Below, in pieces: positions 17,852 to 25,047 of a DNA stretch of 64,000 bases (positions are counted from its first letter, which is position 1; each line of letters begins with the position of its first letter). Both the position numbers and the translations under genes were made by a program. The stretch is from Mitsuokella jalaludinii DSM 13811 (GTDB taxonomy: Bacteria; Bacillota; Negativicutes; Selenomonadales; Selenomonadaceae): NCBI RefSeq assembly GCF_000702905.1, contig NZ_JNKR01000001.1, positions 408,170 through 472,169 on the forward strand, read 5' to 3'. The notes beneath the pieces are model-generated. The model saw nothing but the letters and a program-made list of their open reading frames with translations. It was not told the DNA's origin and ran no database searches.

Positions 17852-18498
17852 GATGATGCACCTCTTTCAGATTTCACGCGATGACAGAGCAGGGCTATGT
17901 AGATGAGCGTCATATCCAGCAATGACGCCAGCAGCACGCGCAGCATGACGGGGTCCATGTCGATGGAGCCGCTGCCGTTGAGGACGGGAGCGGGATGCAG
18001 CGAGAAGTAGAACCGCGGGATGATGAAGACGAGGAACGGGACGGTCAGGAACGAGAACAGCGCGTAGATGGCCGAGACGCGCGCGCGGCGCCGCTCGTCC
18101 GCGATCACCGAGCGCAGCGTCAGGTATGCCGCGTAGATGAGCAACAGCACGAAGATCGTCGTCTGCCGCGGGTCCCAGTTCCAGTACGCGCCCCAGGTCA
18201 GCTTCGAGAAGACGGCGCCGCTGAGCGTCGCGAATACGACGAAGATAATCCCGAGACGCGCGGACACCGCGCTGATGGCGTCGAAGCGCTCTGCCGGCCG
18301 CCGCAGGTAGCGCAGAGCATACCAAGCGCTGACGAGAAAGGCGAGCACCGCAACCCAAGCCACGGGGATGTGAAAGAACGCGATGCGCACGAGGTTGCCG
18401 AGCCCTTCGGCCGGCGGCACGAGGAAGAACACGGCATACAGAAGGCCTGCCGTCAGCAGCAGGATGAGGGCCCAGAGCCCCTTCTCACACGACTTCAT
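17848..18498 (-). CDS. ccmC: Haem exporter component CcmC
   Basis: A 216-residue membrane protein with six helices and the haem-handling motif WGAYWNWDPRQT near residue 106. Flanking histidines lie in AFFHIPVAW and YFSLHPAP. CcmC presents haem to CcmE on the outer side of the membrane. It has the length usual for CcmC and overlaps ccmE by 4 bases, so expression is coupled. Confidence 0.95.
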   Translation of the reverse strand: MKSCEKGLWALILLLTAGLLYAVFFLVPPAEGLGNLVRIAFFHIPVAWVAVLAFLVSAWYALRYLRRPAERFDAISAVSARLGIIFVVFATLSGAVFSKLTWGAYWNWDPRQTTIFVLLLIYAAYLTLRSVIADERRRARVSAIYALFSFLTVPFLVFIIPRFYFSLHPAPVLNGSGSIDMDPVMLRVLLASLLDMTLIYIALLCHRVKSERGASS

Positions 18499-18528
18499 CC
18501 AATCAACTCCTTATCGTATATCCGCATG

Positions 18529-19197
18529 TCAGTCCTCATACCAGAGGAAGTCAAAAAGCAAAGATGCGGCAATCGTCATAATCGCGTCATAGAGGAACAT
18601 GCCGACGAGGTACGAGCCATTCACATCGCCCGTGAAGCAGCCCGCCGTCAGCACGATGGCCGGCAGCAGGATTGGCAGCAGCACCGGCAGCATCAGGATG
18701 GAGAGCAGGCCGTTCTGCGCCCTGGCACCGGCCATCAGCGCCGAGAGCAGCGTGCCCGCCATCGCCATGCCGTACGTCCCGGACAGCAGTGTCAGGAGGA
18801 GCAGGCCCCAGGCAAAGACCGCGACATCCATAAGCACGAGGTAGACGGGCACGATGAGCAGCGAGAGCGCAAACAGCAGGACTGCCATGAAGAGCCCCTT
18901 GCCGAAGAGGACAGCCTGCGAGCTGCCGTAGACCGAAAGCGCCATCAGCGTCCCCGCCTGCTCCTCATCGGCAAAGCCGCGGCCCGCGCCTGAGAGCAGC
19001 GAGAAGAACAGGATGACCCAGAGCATGGCGGCCGCAAGGCGCGGCGAGAGCACATCGCCCTGCATCAGCAGGCTCACGCACGAGAGCGTCGTCAGCGCGA
19101 ACATCAGGACGACGAGCCACGACGAGCGCGAGCGCAGAGAGATGCGCGCCTCCTTGCGGAAGACCGCCTCAACGGCCCGATAGAGAGATGCATGCAT
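18529..19197 (-). CDS. ccmB: Haem exporter permease CcmB
   Basis: A 222-residue membrane protein with six hydrophobic helices. It includes the family feature FSLLSGAGRGFADEEQAGTL near residues 66-85, close to the CcmB consensus. It pairs with the CcmA ATPase in the CcmABCD complex that releases holo-CcmE from CcmC. ATG at 19197 was chosen because GGAGG lies 9 bases upstream and the length then fits. It overlaps ccmA by 29 bases. A longer reading to 19338 exists but would be atypical. Confidence 0.9.
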   Translation of the reverse strand: MHASLYRAVEAVFRKEARISLRSRSSWLVVLMFALTTLSCVSLLMQGDVLSPRLAAAMLWVILFFSLLSGAGRGFADEEQAGTLMALSVYGSSQAVLFGKGLFMAVLLFALSLLIVPVYLVLMDVAVFAWGLLLLTLLSGTYGMAMAGTLLSALMAGARAQNGLLSILMLPVLLPILLPAIVLTAGCFTGDVNGSYLVGMFLYDAIMTIAASLLFDFLWYED

Positions 19198-19801
19198 CGG
19201 CCTCCGCCTCCTCTTCTCTGTCATTCGTCGCGAGCAGCACGAGCTTGCCCCCATCAGCTGCGAGGCGTGCCTCCCGGCGCACCATCGAGCGGCCCACAGC
19301 ATCGAGATTGGCACCAGGCTCATCGAGTAGCCAGACATCCGCCTCGGACGCCAGGAGGATCGCGAAATGCAGCCGCTTCTTCATACCCGTCGAGAACTGC
19401 TCGACCATCTTGCCATCCACCGCCCCCGGCGCGAGCCCCACGCGCTCCAAGAGCTGCTCGTAGAGCGCGTCCGAGAGGGCCTCTGCGCGGCGAAAGCTCA
19501 GGAAGAAATCGAGGTTCTCTCGCGCCGTGAGCTTCGGGTAGGCGTGGAATTCCGGCGTGACGATAGCGAGCCTCGACCGGTACGACGCCTTGCATAGTTC
19601 CTGCTCACCGTCCCGGGCCACGATTTTCCCCGCGTCCGGCAGCAAGAGCTTCGCCGCCATCTTCAGGAGCGTCGACTTGCCGCTGCCGTTCGCCCCCGTC
19701 ACCGCCGTGACCGTGCCGCCCGCAAGCGTGGCCGAAAGGCCTTCGATGACCGTCCGGCCGCCGAAGCGCTTCGTCACATCCGAGAATGTCAGGCTGACCA
19801 T
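19169..19801 (-). CDS. ccmA: Haem exporter ATP-binding protein CcmA
   Basis: A 210-residue ABC ATPase with Walker A GANGSGKST (residues 36-44), a signature loop QFSTGMKKRL and Walker B VWLLDEPGANLD. In context it powers CcmB/CcmC in cytochrome c maturation. It follows the crp/fnr-type regulator by 4 bases, so the two share a transcript. Confidence 0.92.
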   Translation of the reverse strand: MVSLTFSDVTKRFGGRTVIEGLSATLAGGTVTAVTGANGSGKSTLLKMAAKLLLPDAGKIVARDGEQELCKASYRSRLAIVTPEFHAYPKLTARENLDFFLSFRRAEALSDALYEQLLERVGLAPGAVDGKMVEQFSTGMKKRLHFAILLASEADVWLLDEPGANLDAVGRSMVRREARLAADGGKLVLLATNDREEEAEADACISLSGR

Positions 19802-19805
19802 ACAC

Positions 19806-20486
19806 TCACCTCTCCTCGCGAAGCCGCGCCTCGTCGAGCTTCATCCAGTCCGGGCCGCATTCAAGGAGCCCCTTCTCCTTCATCAGGCCGATCTCGCGCG
19901 TCAGGGCGCTCCTGTTGCACTCGAGCTCCTTGGCGAGCTGCACGCGGCCCGGCACCTTGACGCAGTCTGCCTGCTGGCGGCTCATCTGCTGCAGCAGGTA
20001 GAGGATCAGCCGCTCGCGCAGCGTCTTCTGCGAGAGCACCTCGAGCTTCTGCATCATCAGCACGTTCTTGCGGCAGAAGGCCACGAGCAGGTTGCGCATG
20101 ACGATGCCGTGGATGCGGCCGAGCCTCGGCCCGGCCACGATGAGCGCCGTGTAGGGCACCCAGAGCACGAGGACATCCGAGACGGCCTCGATGGCCGTCG
20201 GGTTCGCGTACTCGGGCAGGATGGCCGTCGTCGAGCCGAACAGCGCCCCGCGGCCCAACCGGTGCCCGACCGACTCATTGCCGAAGCGGTCCTCCGCAAT
20301 GACGAGCGCTTCGCCCTCCGCGATGATGCCGATGCGGCTGTTCGCCTCGTACGCCTTGAGGATGCGCATCTCCTTGCCGTAGCGCTTGACCTTGGCCCCC
20401 GTCGCCTGGATGAACTGGTCCACCTCGTCGGCCTTGAGCCCCTCGAAGAGAGGCAACTCCTGCAAGTCCAGATCGTAGATTCCCAT
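19806..20486 (-). CDS. Crp/Fnr family regulator leading the ccm operon
   Basis: A 226-residue Crp/Fnr protein with an N-terminal sensor barrel (residues 10-120), a dimer helix and a C-terminal helix-turn-helix (VQLAKELECNRSALTREIGL, about residues 182-201). It has no cysteine cluster like the Fnr-type protein at 9287-9994. Placement between ccmABCEF and hcp, and a palindrome at -41.5 of its own promoter, suggest a haem- or NO-responsive regulator of the HcpR/DNR type. That assignment is inference; direct motif evidence does not separate these subfamilies. Confidence 0.85.
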   Translation of the reverse strand: MGIYDLDLQELPLFEGLKADEVDQFIQATGAKVKRYGKEMRILKAYEANSRIGIIAEGEALVIAEDRFGNESVGHRLGRGALFGSTTAILPEYANPTAIEAVSDVLVLWVPYTALIVAGPRLGRIHGIVMRNLLVAFCRKNVLMMQKLEVLSQKTLRERLILYLLQQMSRQQADCVKVPGRVQLAKELECNRSALTREIGLMKEKGLLECGPDWMKLDEARLREER

Positions 20487-20548
20487 CCCTCTCCCTCCTG
20501 AATGTTCTTGATTCCCTCTAAATTATATAAATCATTTCATTTATCTGT

Positions 20549-20599
20549 ATTATAGCAATGAGAAGCGCATAGTGATGTTGCAAGAGCAACATCACTATG
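20549..20599 (-). promoter_or_regulatory. Promoter and long palindromic operator of the regulator-ccm operon
   Basis: CATAGTGATGTTGC (20568-20581) and its exact complement (20586-20599) form a 14-bp inverted repeat around a 4-base centre. On the minus strand TATAAT lies at 20554-20549, giving an inferred start near 20542. The palindrome centre (20583.5) is then at -41.5. There is no T-run after it on either strand, so an operator is favoured over a terminator. GTGATGTT resembles half of the narG box. Confidence 0.7.
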
Positions 20600-20642
20600 T
20601 CAAAAACAATACAATGCCGAAAAAAATCAGCAACATCGATAC

Positions 20643-20670
20643 GCAAAAAGAGCTGCCGTATGGCAGCTCT
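20643..20670 (-). terminator. Terminator of hcp
   Basis: AGAGCTGCC (20649-20657) pairs with GGCAGCTCT (20662-20670). TTTTT follows on the minus strand. Confidence 0.85.
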
Positions 20671-20728
20671 CTGCAGGTGTATGGTGTATATGGATTTGAG
20701 AGAATGCTAGGAAATGTCGGGGTGGCTA

Positions 20729-22363
20729 TCAGCCGATCATCGTCTTGATGTCGTCCTCGACCGTCGTGATGCCGCCGATGCCGAAGTTCTCGACGAGAAC
20801 CTTGGCGACATTCGGGGAGAGGAAAGCCGGCAGCGTCGGTCCAAGGTGGATGTTCTTGACGCCGAGGTGCAGCAGGGCCAGCAGGACGATGACGGCCTTT
20901 TGCTCGTACCAAGCGATGTTGAAGACGAGCGGCAGCTTGTTGATATCATCGAGGCCGAAGACTTCCTTGAGCTTGAGCGCGATGAGGGCGAGACTGTAGG
21001 AGTCGTTGCACTGGCCGGCATCGAGGACGCGCGGGATGCCGCCGATGTCGCCGAGGTCCATCTTGATGTACTTGTACTTCGCGCAGCCAGCCGTCAGGAT
21101 GACCGTATCCTTCGGCAGAGCCTTGGCGAACTCTGCGTAGTACTCGCGGCTCTTCATGCGGCCATCGCAGCCAGCCATGACGACGAACTTCTTGATGGCA
21201 CCGCTCTTGACGGCCTCGACAACCTTGTCGGCCACGGCGAAGACCTGCTCGTGTGCGAAACCGCCGACAATCTGGCCCTTCTCGAGCTCCTTCGGAGCCT
21301 GGCACTTCTTGGCCATCTCAATGACAGCGCTGAAGTCCTTCGTGCCGTCAGCCTTTGCCTCGATGTGCGGGCAGCCCGGGAAGCCGACAGCGCCCGTCGT
21401 GAAGATGCGGTCCTTGTAGGAATCCTTCGGCGGAACGAGGCAGTTCGTCGTCAGGACGACAGGGCCGTTGAACGCTTCGAACTCTTCCTTCTGCTTCCAC
21501 CAAGCATTGCCGTAGTTGCCGACGAAGTGCTTGTAGTGCTTGAACTTCGGATAGTAGTGAGCCGGCAGCATCTCGCCGTGCGTGTAGACGTCGACGCCCG
21601 TGCCTTCCGTCTGCTCAAGCAGCATCTCGAGGTCGCGCAGATCATGGCCCGAGATCAGGATGCCCGGGTTCTGGCGCACGCCGAGGTCAACCTTCGTGAC
21701 TTCTGGATTACCGTAAGCCTGCGTGTTCGCCGTATCGAGCAGAGCCATGCCGTCGACGCCGAACTTGCCCGTCTCGAGTGCGAGAGCCGTCAGCTGCTCA
21801 GCCGTCTGGCCGTCGTCGAGCAGGCGCGCGAGTGCCGACTGGATGAATGCATCGATGGCCTCGTTCTCCTGATTGAGGACGTTGGCGTGCTTGACATAGG
21901 CAGCGAGGCCCTTGAGGCCGTACGTCGTGAGCTCGCGCAGGCTGCGGACATCCTCGTTCTCCGTGGCGAGGACGCCGACCTTCTTGGCCTTCTCGTCAAA
22001 GCCGTCGCGGCCGTCGCTGTAGAGCGCTGCTTCCGGCAGGTTCTCACGGCTCGTGAGCGCTGCGAGGCACTCAGCCTTGACCTTCAGCGTCGTCTCGATG
22101 GCCTCGATGATGGCCTCGCGGTCGAAGTTCGCGTTCGTGATCGTGATGAAGAGGTTCTTCGTCACGAGGTGGTTGACCTCGCGAGCAACCTGCTTGCCCT
22201 CAGCGCGCAGGCGCGTCGTGACAGCGGAGAGGCCTTTCGTCACGTAGATGAGCAGGTCCTGCATCGCTGCGACTTCCGGCTTCTTGCCGCAGACGCCTAC
22301 CTGCGTGCAGCCCTTGCAGCCAGCCGTTTCCTGACACTGAAAGCAAAACATCTTATTTTCCAT
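20729..22363 (-). CDS. hcp: Hybrid cluster protein (hydroxylamine reductase / NO reductase type)
   Basis: A 544-residue cytoplasmic enzyme with N-terminal cubane-cluster cysteines ([13 protein letters not shown], then C at VGVCGK). C-terminal hybrid-cluster residues include [23 protein letters not shown] and DAGQCNDSY. Hcp reduces hydroxylamine in vitro and is implicated in NO detoxification during nitrate and nitrite respiration. ATG at 22363 follows AAGGAGAG by 6 bases. No hcr reductase gene is adjacent. Confidence 0.96.
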   Translation of the reverse strand: MENKMFCFQCQETAGCKGCTQVGVCGKKPEVAAMQDLLIYVTKGLSAVTTRLRAEGKQVAREVNHLVTKNLFITITNANFDREAIIEAIETTLKVKAECLAALTSRENLPEAALYSDGRDGFDEKAKKVGVLATENEDVRSLRELTTYGLKGLAAYVKHANVLNQENEAIDAFIQSALARLLDDGQTAEQLTALALETGKFGVDGMALLDTANTQAYGNPEVTKVDLGVRQNPGILISGHDLRDLEMLLEQTEGTGVDVYTHGEMLPAHYYPKFKHYKHFVGNYGNAWWKQKEEFEAFNGPVVLTTNCLVPPKDSYKDRIFTTGAVGFPGCPHIEAKADGTKDFSAVIEMAKKCQAPKELEKGQIVGGFAHEQVFAVADKVVEAVKSGAIKKFVVMAGCDGRMKSREYYAEFAKALPKDTVILTAGCAKYKYIKMDLGDIGGIPRVLDAGQCNDSYSLALIALKLKEVFGLDDINKLPLVFNIAWYEQKAVIVLLALLHLGVKNIHLGPTLPAFLSPNVAKVLVENFGIGGITTVEDDIKTMIG

Positions 22364-22415
22364 GATCAACTCTCCTTATATCAAACACACATTGGTTTTT
22401 CGTTTCATTGACCTT

Positions 22416-22459
22416 ATCATAGCAGAAGTCCTGCGCCCTTTTCTGTAACGATTGTTACA
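22416..22459 (-). promoter_or_regulatory. hcp promoter with TGTAAC/GTTACA operator
   Basis: TGTAACAATCGTTACA (minus strand, 22459-22444) is a perfect 6-bp inverted repeat with 4-base spacing. TATGAT at 22421-22416 is the best -10 and puts the start near 22410. The palindrome centre then lies at about -41.5. The GTTACA half also occurs in narK box 1. Confidence 0.7.
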
Positions 22460-22510
22460 ATACAAAAATCCCATCCCACTTGTGAGCAGGATGGGATATC
22501 GATGACAGGA

Positions 22511-22587
22511 TGGTGCGATTGGTGAGAGTCGAACTCACGACCTGCCGCTTAGGAGGCGGATGCTCTATCCAACTGAGCTACAACCGC
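22511..22587 (-). tRNA. tRNA-Arg (CCT)
   Basis: A full cloverleaf on the minus strand: acceptor GCGGTTG with CAATCGC, D arm GCTC/GAGC, anticodon loop CTCCTAA (anticodon CCT), and T loop TTCGACT. The 3' CCA is encoded. It reads AGG codons. Confidence 0.95.
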
Positions 22588-22638
22588 ATAGTACCTTTAT
22601 TGTAGCAGAGGTGCCGGAATTATGCAAGACATGCCGCC

Positions 22639-23412
22639 TCAGTCGCCGCCGCCCTGCTCGACCTTGTGGATGTCCTCCTTCGAGGCGTTCGCGAGGTCGG
22701 CGTACTGGAAGGCCTGATTGCTCGGCAGGTCGAGGATGAAGCGGTCTGTCTTGTTGAGCGTCGCCGTGCCGCGCACCATGTCGACATCGAAGACGTGGCC
22801 GCCCAAGGTGCGCGCCGCATTGATGAAGTGGAAGTGCCAGCCCGGCGTGTTGACGCCGTCCATGAACGGCGGGAAGTAGAAGCAGACGAGCGAGCCCTCG
22901 ATGTTCTCGAAGGCAAAGCGGCGCTCATCCGTCTCGAGCACTTTGGCAAACGGCTTGTAGGGCTCGTGCTGATAGAGCTCCGTGCGCGCCGCCACGCGGT
23001 TGAAATAGCCGTCGATGCGCACGACGTACATGCTGTTCGGGCCGAGCAGCTCGATGCTGTCATCGAGCGCCTCGCGCAGGGCCTCGGCCGTCGTCATCGC
23101 GCCGAACTTGATCGTATGGCCTTCCTCAAGGTAGGCGATACTCGCAAAAGGCGTCGTGTCGAGCGGCTGCGCCTCAAGGACCGAGCCGTCCGCGAGGATG
23201 CGGTAGCAGTGACCATCGATGACGATGAGCTCGCCCGCAACGGCGTGAAACGTGCCGATGCCCGTGTCACCGTGCTTCAGCAGGTCTTCGATGTAGAGGC
23301 AGCCGTAGTAGTTGCCGAGGATCAGCGATTGCAGTGTCGAGATCTGGTAGACGGGCTCGCGCTTTTCCTTGATGCCGCTGACATCGCGCGGGCGCAGAGA
23401 ATGTTGTGTCAT
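22639..23412 (-). CDS. budA: Alpha-acetolactate decarboxylase
   Basis: A 257-residue enzyme converting acetolactate to acetoin with CO2 release in the cytoplasm. Family motifs are GIGTFHAVAGELIVIDG near residues 51-67 and TPGWHFHFI near residues 190-198. The latter supplies two zinc-binding histidines, with a third in GGHVFD. No acetolactate synthase or butanediol dehydrogenase gene is adjacent, so it may balance branched-chain amino-acid intermediates or discard pyruvate as acetoin. Confidence 0.94.
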   Translation of the reverse strand: MTQHSLRPRDVSGIKEKREPVYQISTLQSLILGNYYGCLYIEDLLKHGDTGIGTFHAVAGELIVIDGHCYRILADGSVLEAQPLDTTPFASIAYLEEGHTIKFGAMTTAEALREALDDSIELLGPNSMYVVRIDGYFNRVAARTELYQHEPYKPFAKVLETDERRFAFENIEGSLVCFYFPPFMDGVNTPGWHFHFINAARTLGGHVFDVDMVRGTATLNKTDRFILDLPSNQAFQYADLANASKEDIHKVEQGGGD

Positions 23413-23561
23413 AAAGATTCCTCACAATACAGAAGTCCAATCAAATGGCAGGATTGGGTATAATTTTTTTTGATTCAGTAAAATTGTTTGCAATTTGTTT
23501 TCATTATAGCACAACCTGGCACAGACATGCTATGCGTCGCGTCCACAGGATAAAGATTCCA

Positions 23562-23591
23562 TCAAAAAAGGCTCACAGTCGCCTGTGAGCC
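23562..23591 (-). terminator. Terminator of the small coiled-coil gene
   Basis: GGCTCACAG (23570-23578) pairs with CTGTGAGCC (23583-23591). Six T follow on the minus strand. Confidence 0.85.
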
Positions 23592-23607
23592 GCAAAGGTC
23601 CCAATAA

Positions 23608-23811
23608 TCAGCCCTTGATGGCACCGAGGACATCCTCTGCCGTCAGGTTATTCTGTTCCATGTACTCGACAAGCACCTTGTAGTCCTGCTGCGCTTTCTT
23701 TGCCTTTACTTCTTCAAGCTGAGCCTTCAGGCCTTTGAGCTCTTCCTGCTTCTTCGCAATCTTTTCCTGCAGGGTTGCAATCTTTTCCTCATAATTTGCT
23801 TTTCTTGCCAT
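23608..23811 (-). CDS. Small coiled-coil protein, unknown function
   Basis: A 67-residue protein beginning MARKANYEEKIATLQEKI. Residues 6-43 form a lysine- and glutamate-rich heptad coiled coil, followed by a short helical tail (YMEQNNLTAEDVLGAIKG) like H-NS-type or tropomyosin-like small proteins. ATG at 23811 was chosen for the GGAAGGAGAG site before it; a longer reading to 23886 has no site. It has its own terminator. I do not recognise a function; DNA or protein scaffolding is only a guess. Confidence 0.65.
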   Translation of the reverse strand: MARKANYEEKIATLQEKIAKKQEELKGLKAQLEEVKAKKAQQDYKVLVEYMEQNNLTAEDVLGAIKG

Positions 23812-23895
23812 AATAGAAGCTCTCCTTCCGAAAAATAAGTGAAAATTCCTTTTCTTATTATACGTCAAAGATATGCATTTTCTCAAGAAAAAATT

Positions 23896-24141
23896 TTATT
23901 CCTTTTTCCGCTTCCAGATATTCTGCTTGATGTCGGGAATATCTTCGTTTTTGACTTCATTCCATTTCTGCGCCTGCCGCAGGCAGAACCAGGCTCCACC
24001 GAAGCCGATGAGCAGCAGGATTGCCCCTGCGATGAAGTTTCCCTTCGTCAGCAGATAGAAGCCGCCGAAAGCCAGGAAGCCAAAGAAAATCGTATTCCAC
24101 GACTGGATCATGACATTGAACCACTTCGTGATTCCCCGCAT
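23896..24141 (-). CDS. Small two-helix membrane protein, unknown function
   Basis: An 81-residue protein with two hydrophobic segments (TIFFGFLAFGGFYLL and FIAGAILLLIGFGGAWFCL) and a charged tail ending KRKKE. ATG at 24141 follows AGGAGGGG by 5-6 bases. The longer reading to 24255 runs through non-coding-looking sequence. No family was recognised. Confidence 0.6.
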   Translation of the reverse strand: MRGITKWFNVMIQSWNTIFFGFLAFGGFYLLTKGNFIAGAILLLIGFGGAWFCLRQAQKWNEVKNEDIPDIKQNIWKRKKE

Positions 24142-24248
24142 ATGAACCCCTCCTATTCCACGAAAAACTCTCTTTATATTATAGCGGATTTCCTTTATTC
24201 CTGCACGTAAATCTGCAACGGAATCTCGATAGAACCGCCTTGAGACGA

Positions 24249-24278
24249 TTGCCAAGAAAGCACTTCCTGCTGTAAAAT
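24249..24278 (+). promoter_or_regulatory. Promoter of the secreted protein gene
   Basis: TTGCCA (24249-24254) and TAAAAT (24273-24278) are 18 bases apart, 49 bases before the ATG at 24327. Confidence 0.5.
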
Positions 24279-24326
24279 AAATAAAAGATACATCATCGGA
24301 TTCGATATAATGGAGGAATCATTACC

Positions 24327-24926
24327 ATGAAGAAAATAAAGCGTTCTTATCTCGCTCTGGCCATCGGATTTGCCCTGGCATTCACAGCGCCACAGGCAGC
24401 ATCTGCTGCTGGCGCCGCCTGCGGGACGGTCACGGGCGCAGTCTACACGCACGGCTCTGAGCGCGGCATGAAGATTGCGTCCTCTCCTGATGCATCGGCC
24501 GGTGGCATCAGCTGGGACCTCGCAGCCCCCAAGAACAAGTTCCACGACAAGCAGGCCGATATCTGGCTGATCGGCAAGGATTTCAACTACGATGCGCTCA
24601 GCTCGCAGGAAATCGATGACTGGTACCGCTTCGGCAAGATTCCCAAGGATGCGCCGGTCTATCACACGGAGACGGATAAGAAGACCGGCAAGTACAAGTT
24701 CGAAGGCATCCCCGAGGGCCAGTACTTCCTCGTCATCCTCGACAGCTACGGCCGTGACGCCGCGCAGAACCTCACGGAGCTCGACGACAAGCAGCAGCTC
24801 CAGAAGAAGCTGCCCAACTGGGATGCCTTCGAGCTCTTCAACGTCGGACCGCGCAGCTGCCTCGTGCAGATGGTCACCGTCAAGCGCGGCGAGACCGTCA
24901 ACATCAAGCCCGGCACCATCGGCTAA
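24327..24926 (+). CDS. Secreted protein with carboxypeptidase-regulatory-like fold
   Basis: A 199-residue protein with a clear signal peptide (MKKIKRSYLALAIGFALAF, cleavage after AASA-A around residue 27). The central part includes TDKKTGKYKFEGIPEGQYFL near residues 115-134. This is typical of a SpaA or carboxypeptidase-regulatory beta sandwich that often carries the phrase GKYxFxxIPxGxY. There are two cysteines in the mature part. It lies immediately upstream of the periplasm-sensing EAL protein and may work with it. Function unknown. Confidence 0.75.
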   Translation: MKKIKRSYLALAIGFALAFTAPQAASAAGAACGTVTGAVYTHGSERGMKIASSPDASAGGISWDLAAPKNKFHDKQADIWLIGKDFNYDALSSQEIDDWYRFGKIPKDAPVYHTETDKKTGKYKFEGIPEGQYFLVILDSYGRDAAQNLTELDDKQQLQKKLPNWDAFELFNVGPRSCLVQMVTVKRGETVNIKPGTIG

Positions 24927-25047
24927 AATTTCCCGGCGATTGTATACATTTTTGCTATGTTTTCCGCAATTGATATGGTATAATAGCCCTGCGCTCTTCA
25001 AAGCGCAATAATCTAGAACAGAACAATCGTGGAGGAATACGAATACA

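Noticed and set aside
19806..20486. Naming the second Crp/Fnr protein HcpR
   Set aside because: The neighbourhood (hcp, ccm, nrf) fits, but no residue pattern seen here separates HcpR from DNR or other Crp/Fnr groups, so no symbol was given.
20568..20599. The palindrome read as the hcp terminator
   Set aside because: A better hairpin with a T-run lies nearer hcp at 20643-20670. This palindrome has no T-run on either strand and fits an operator position instead.
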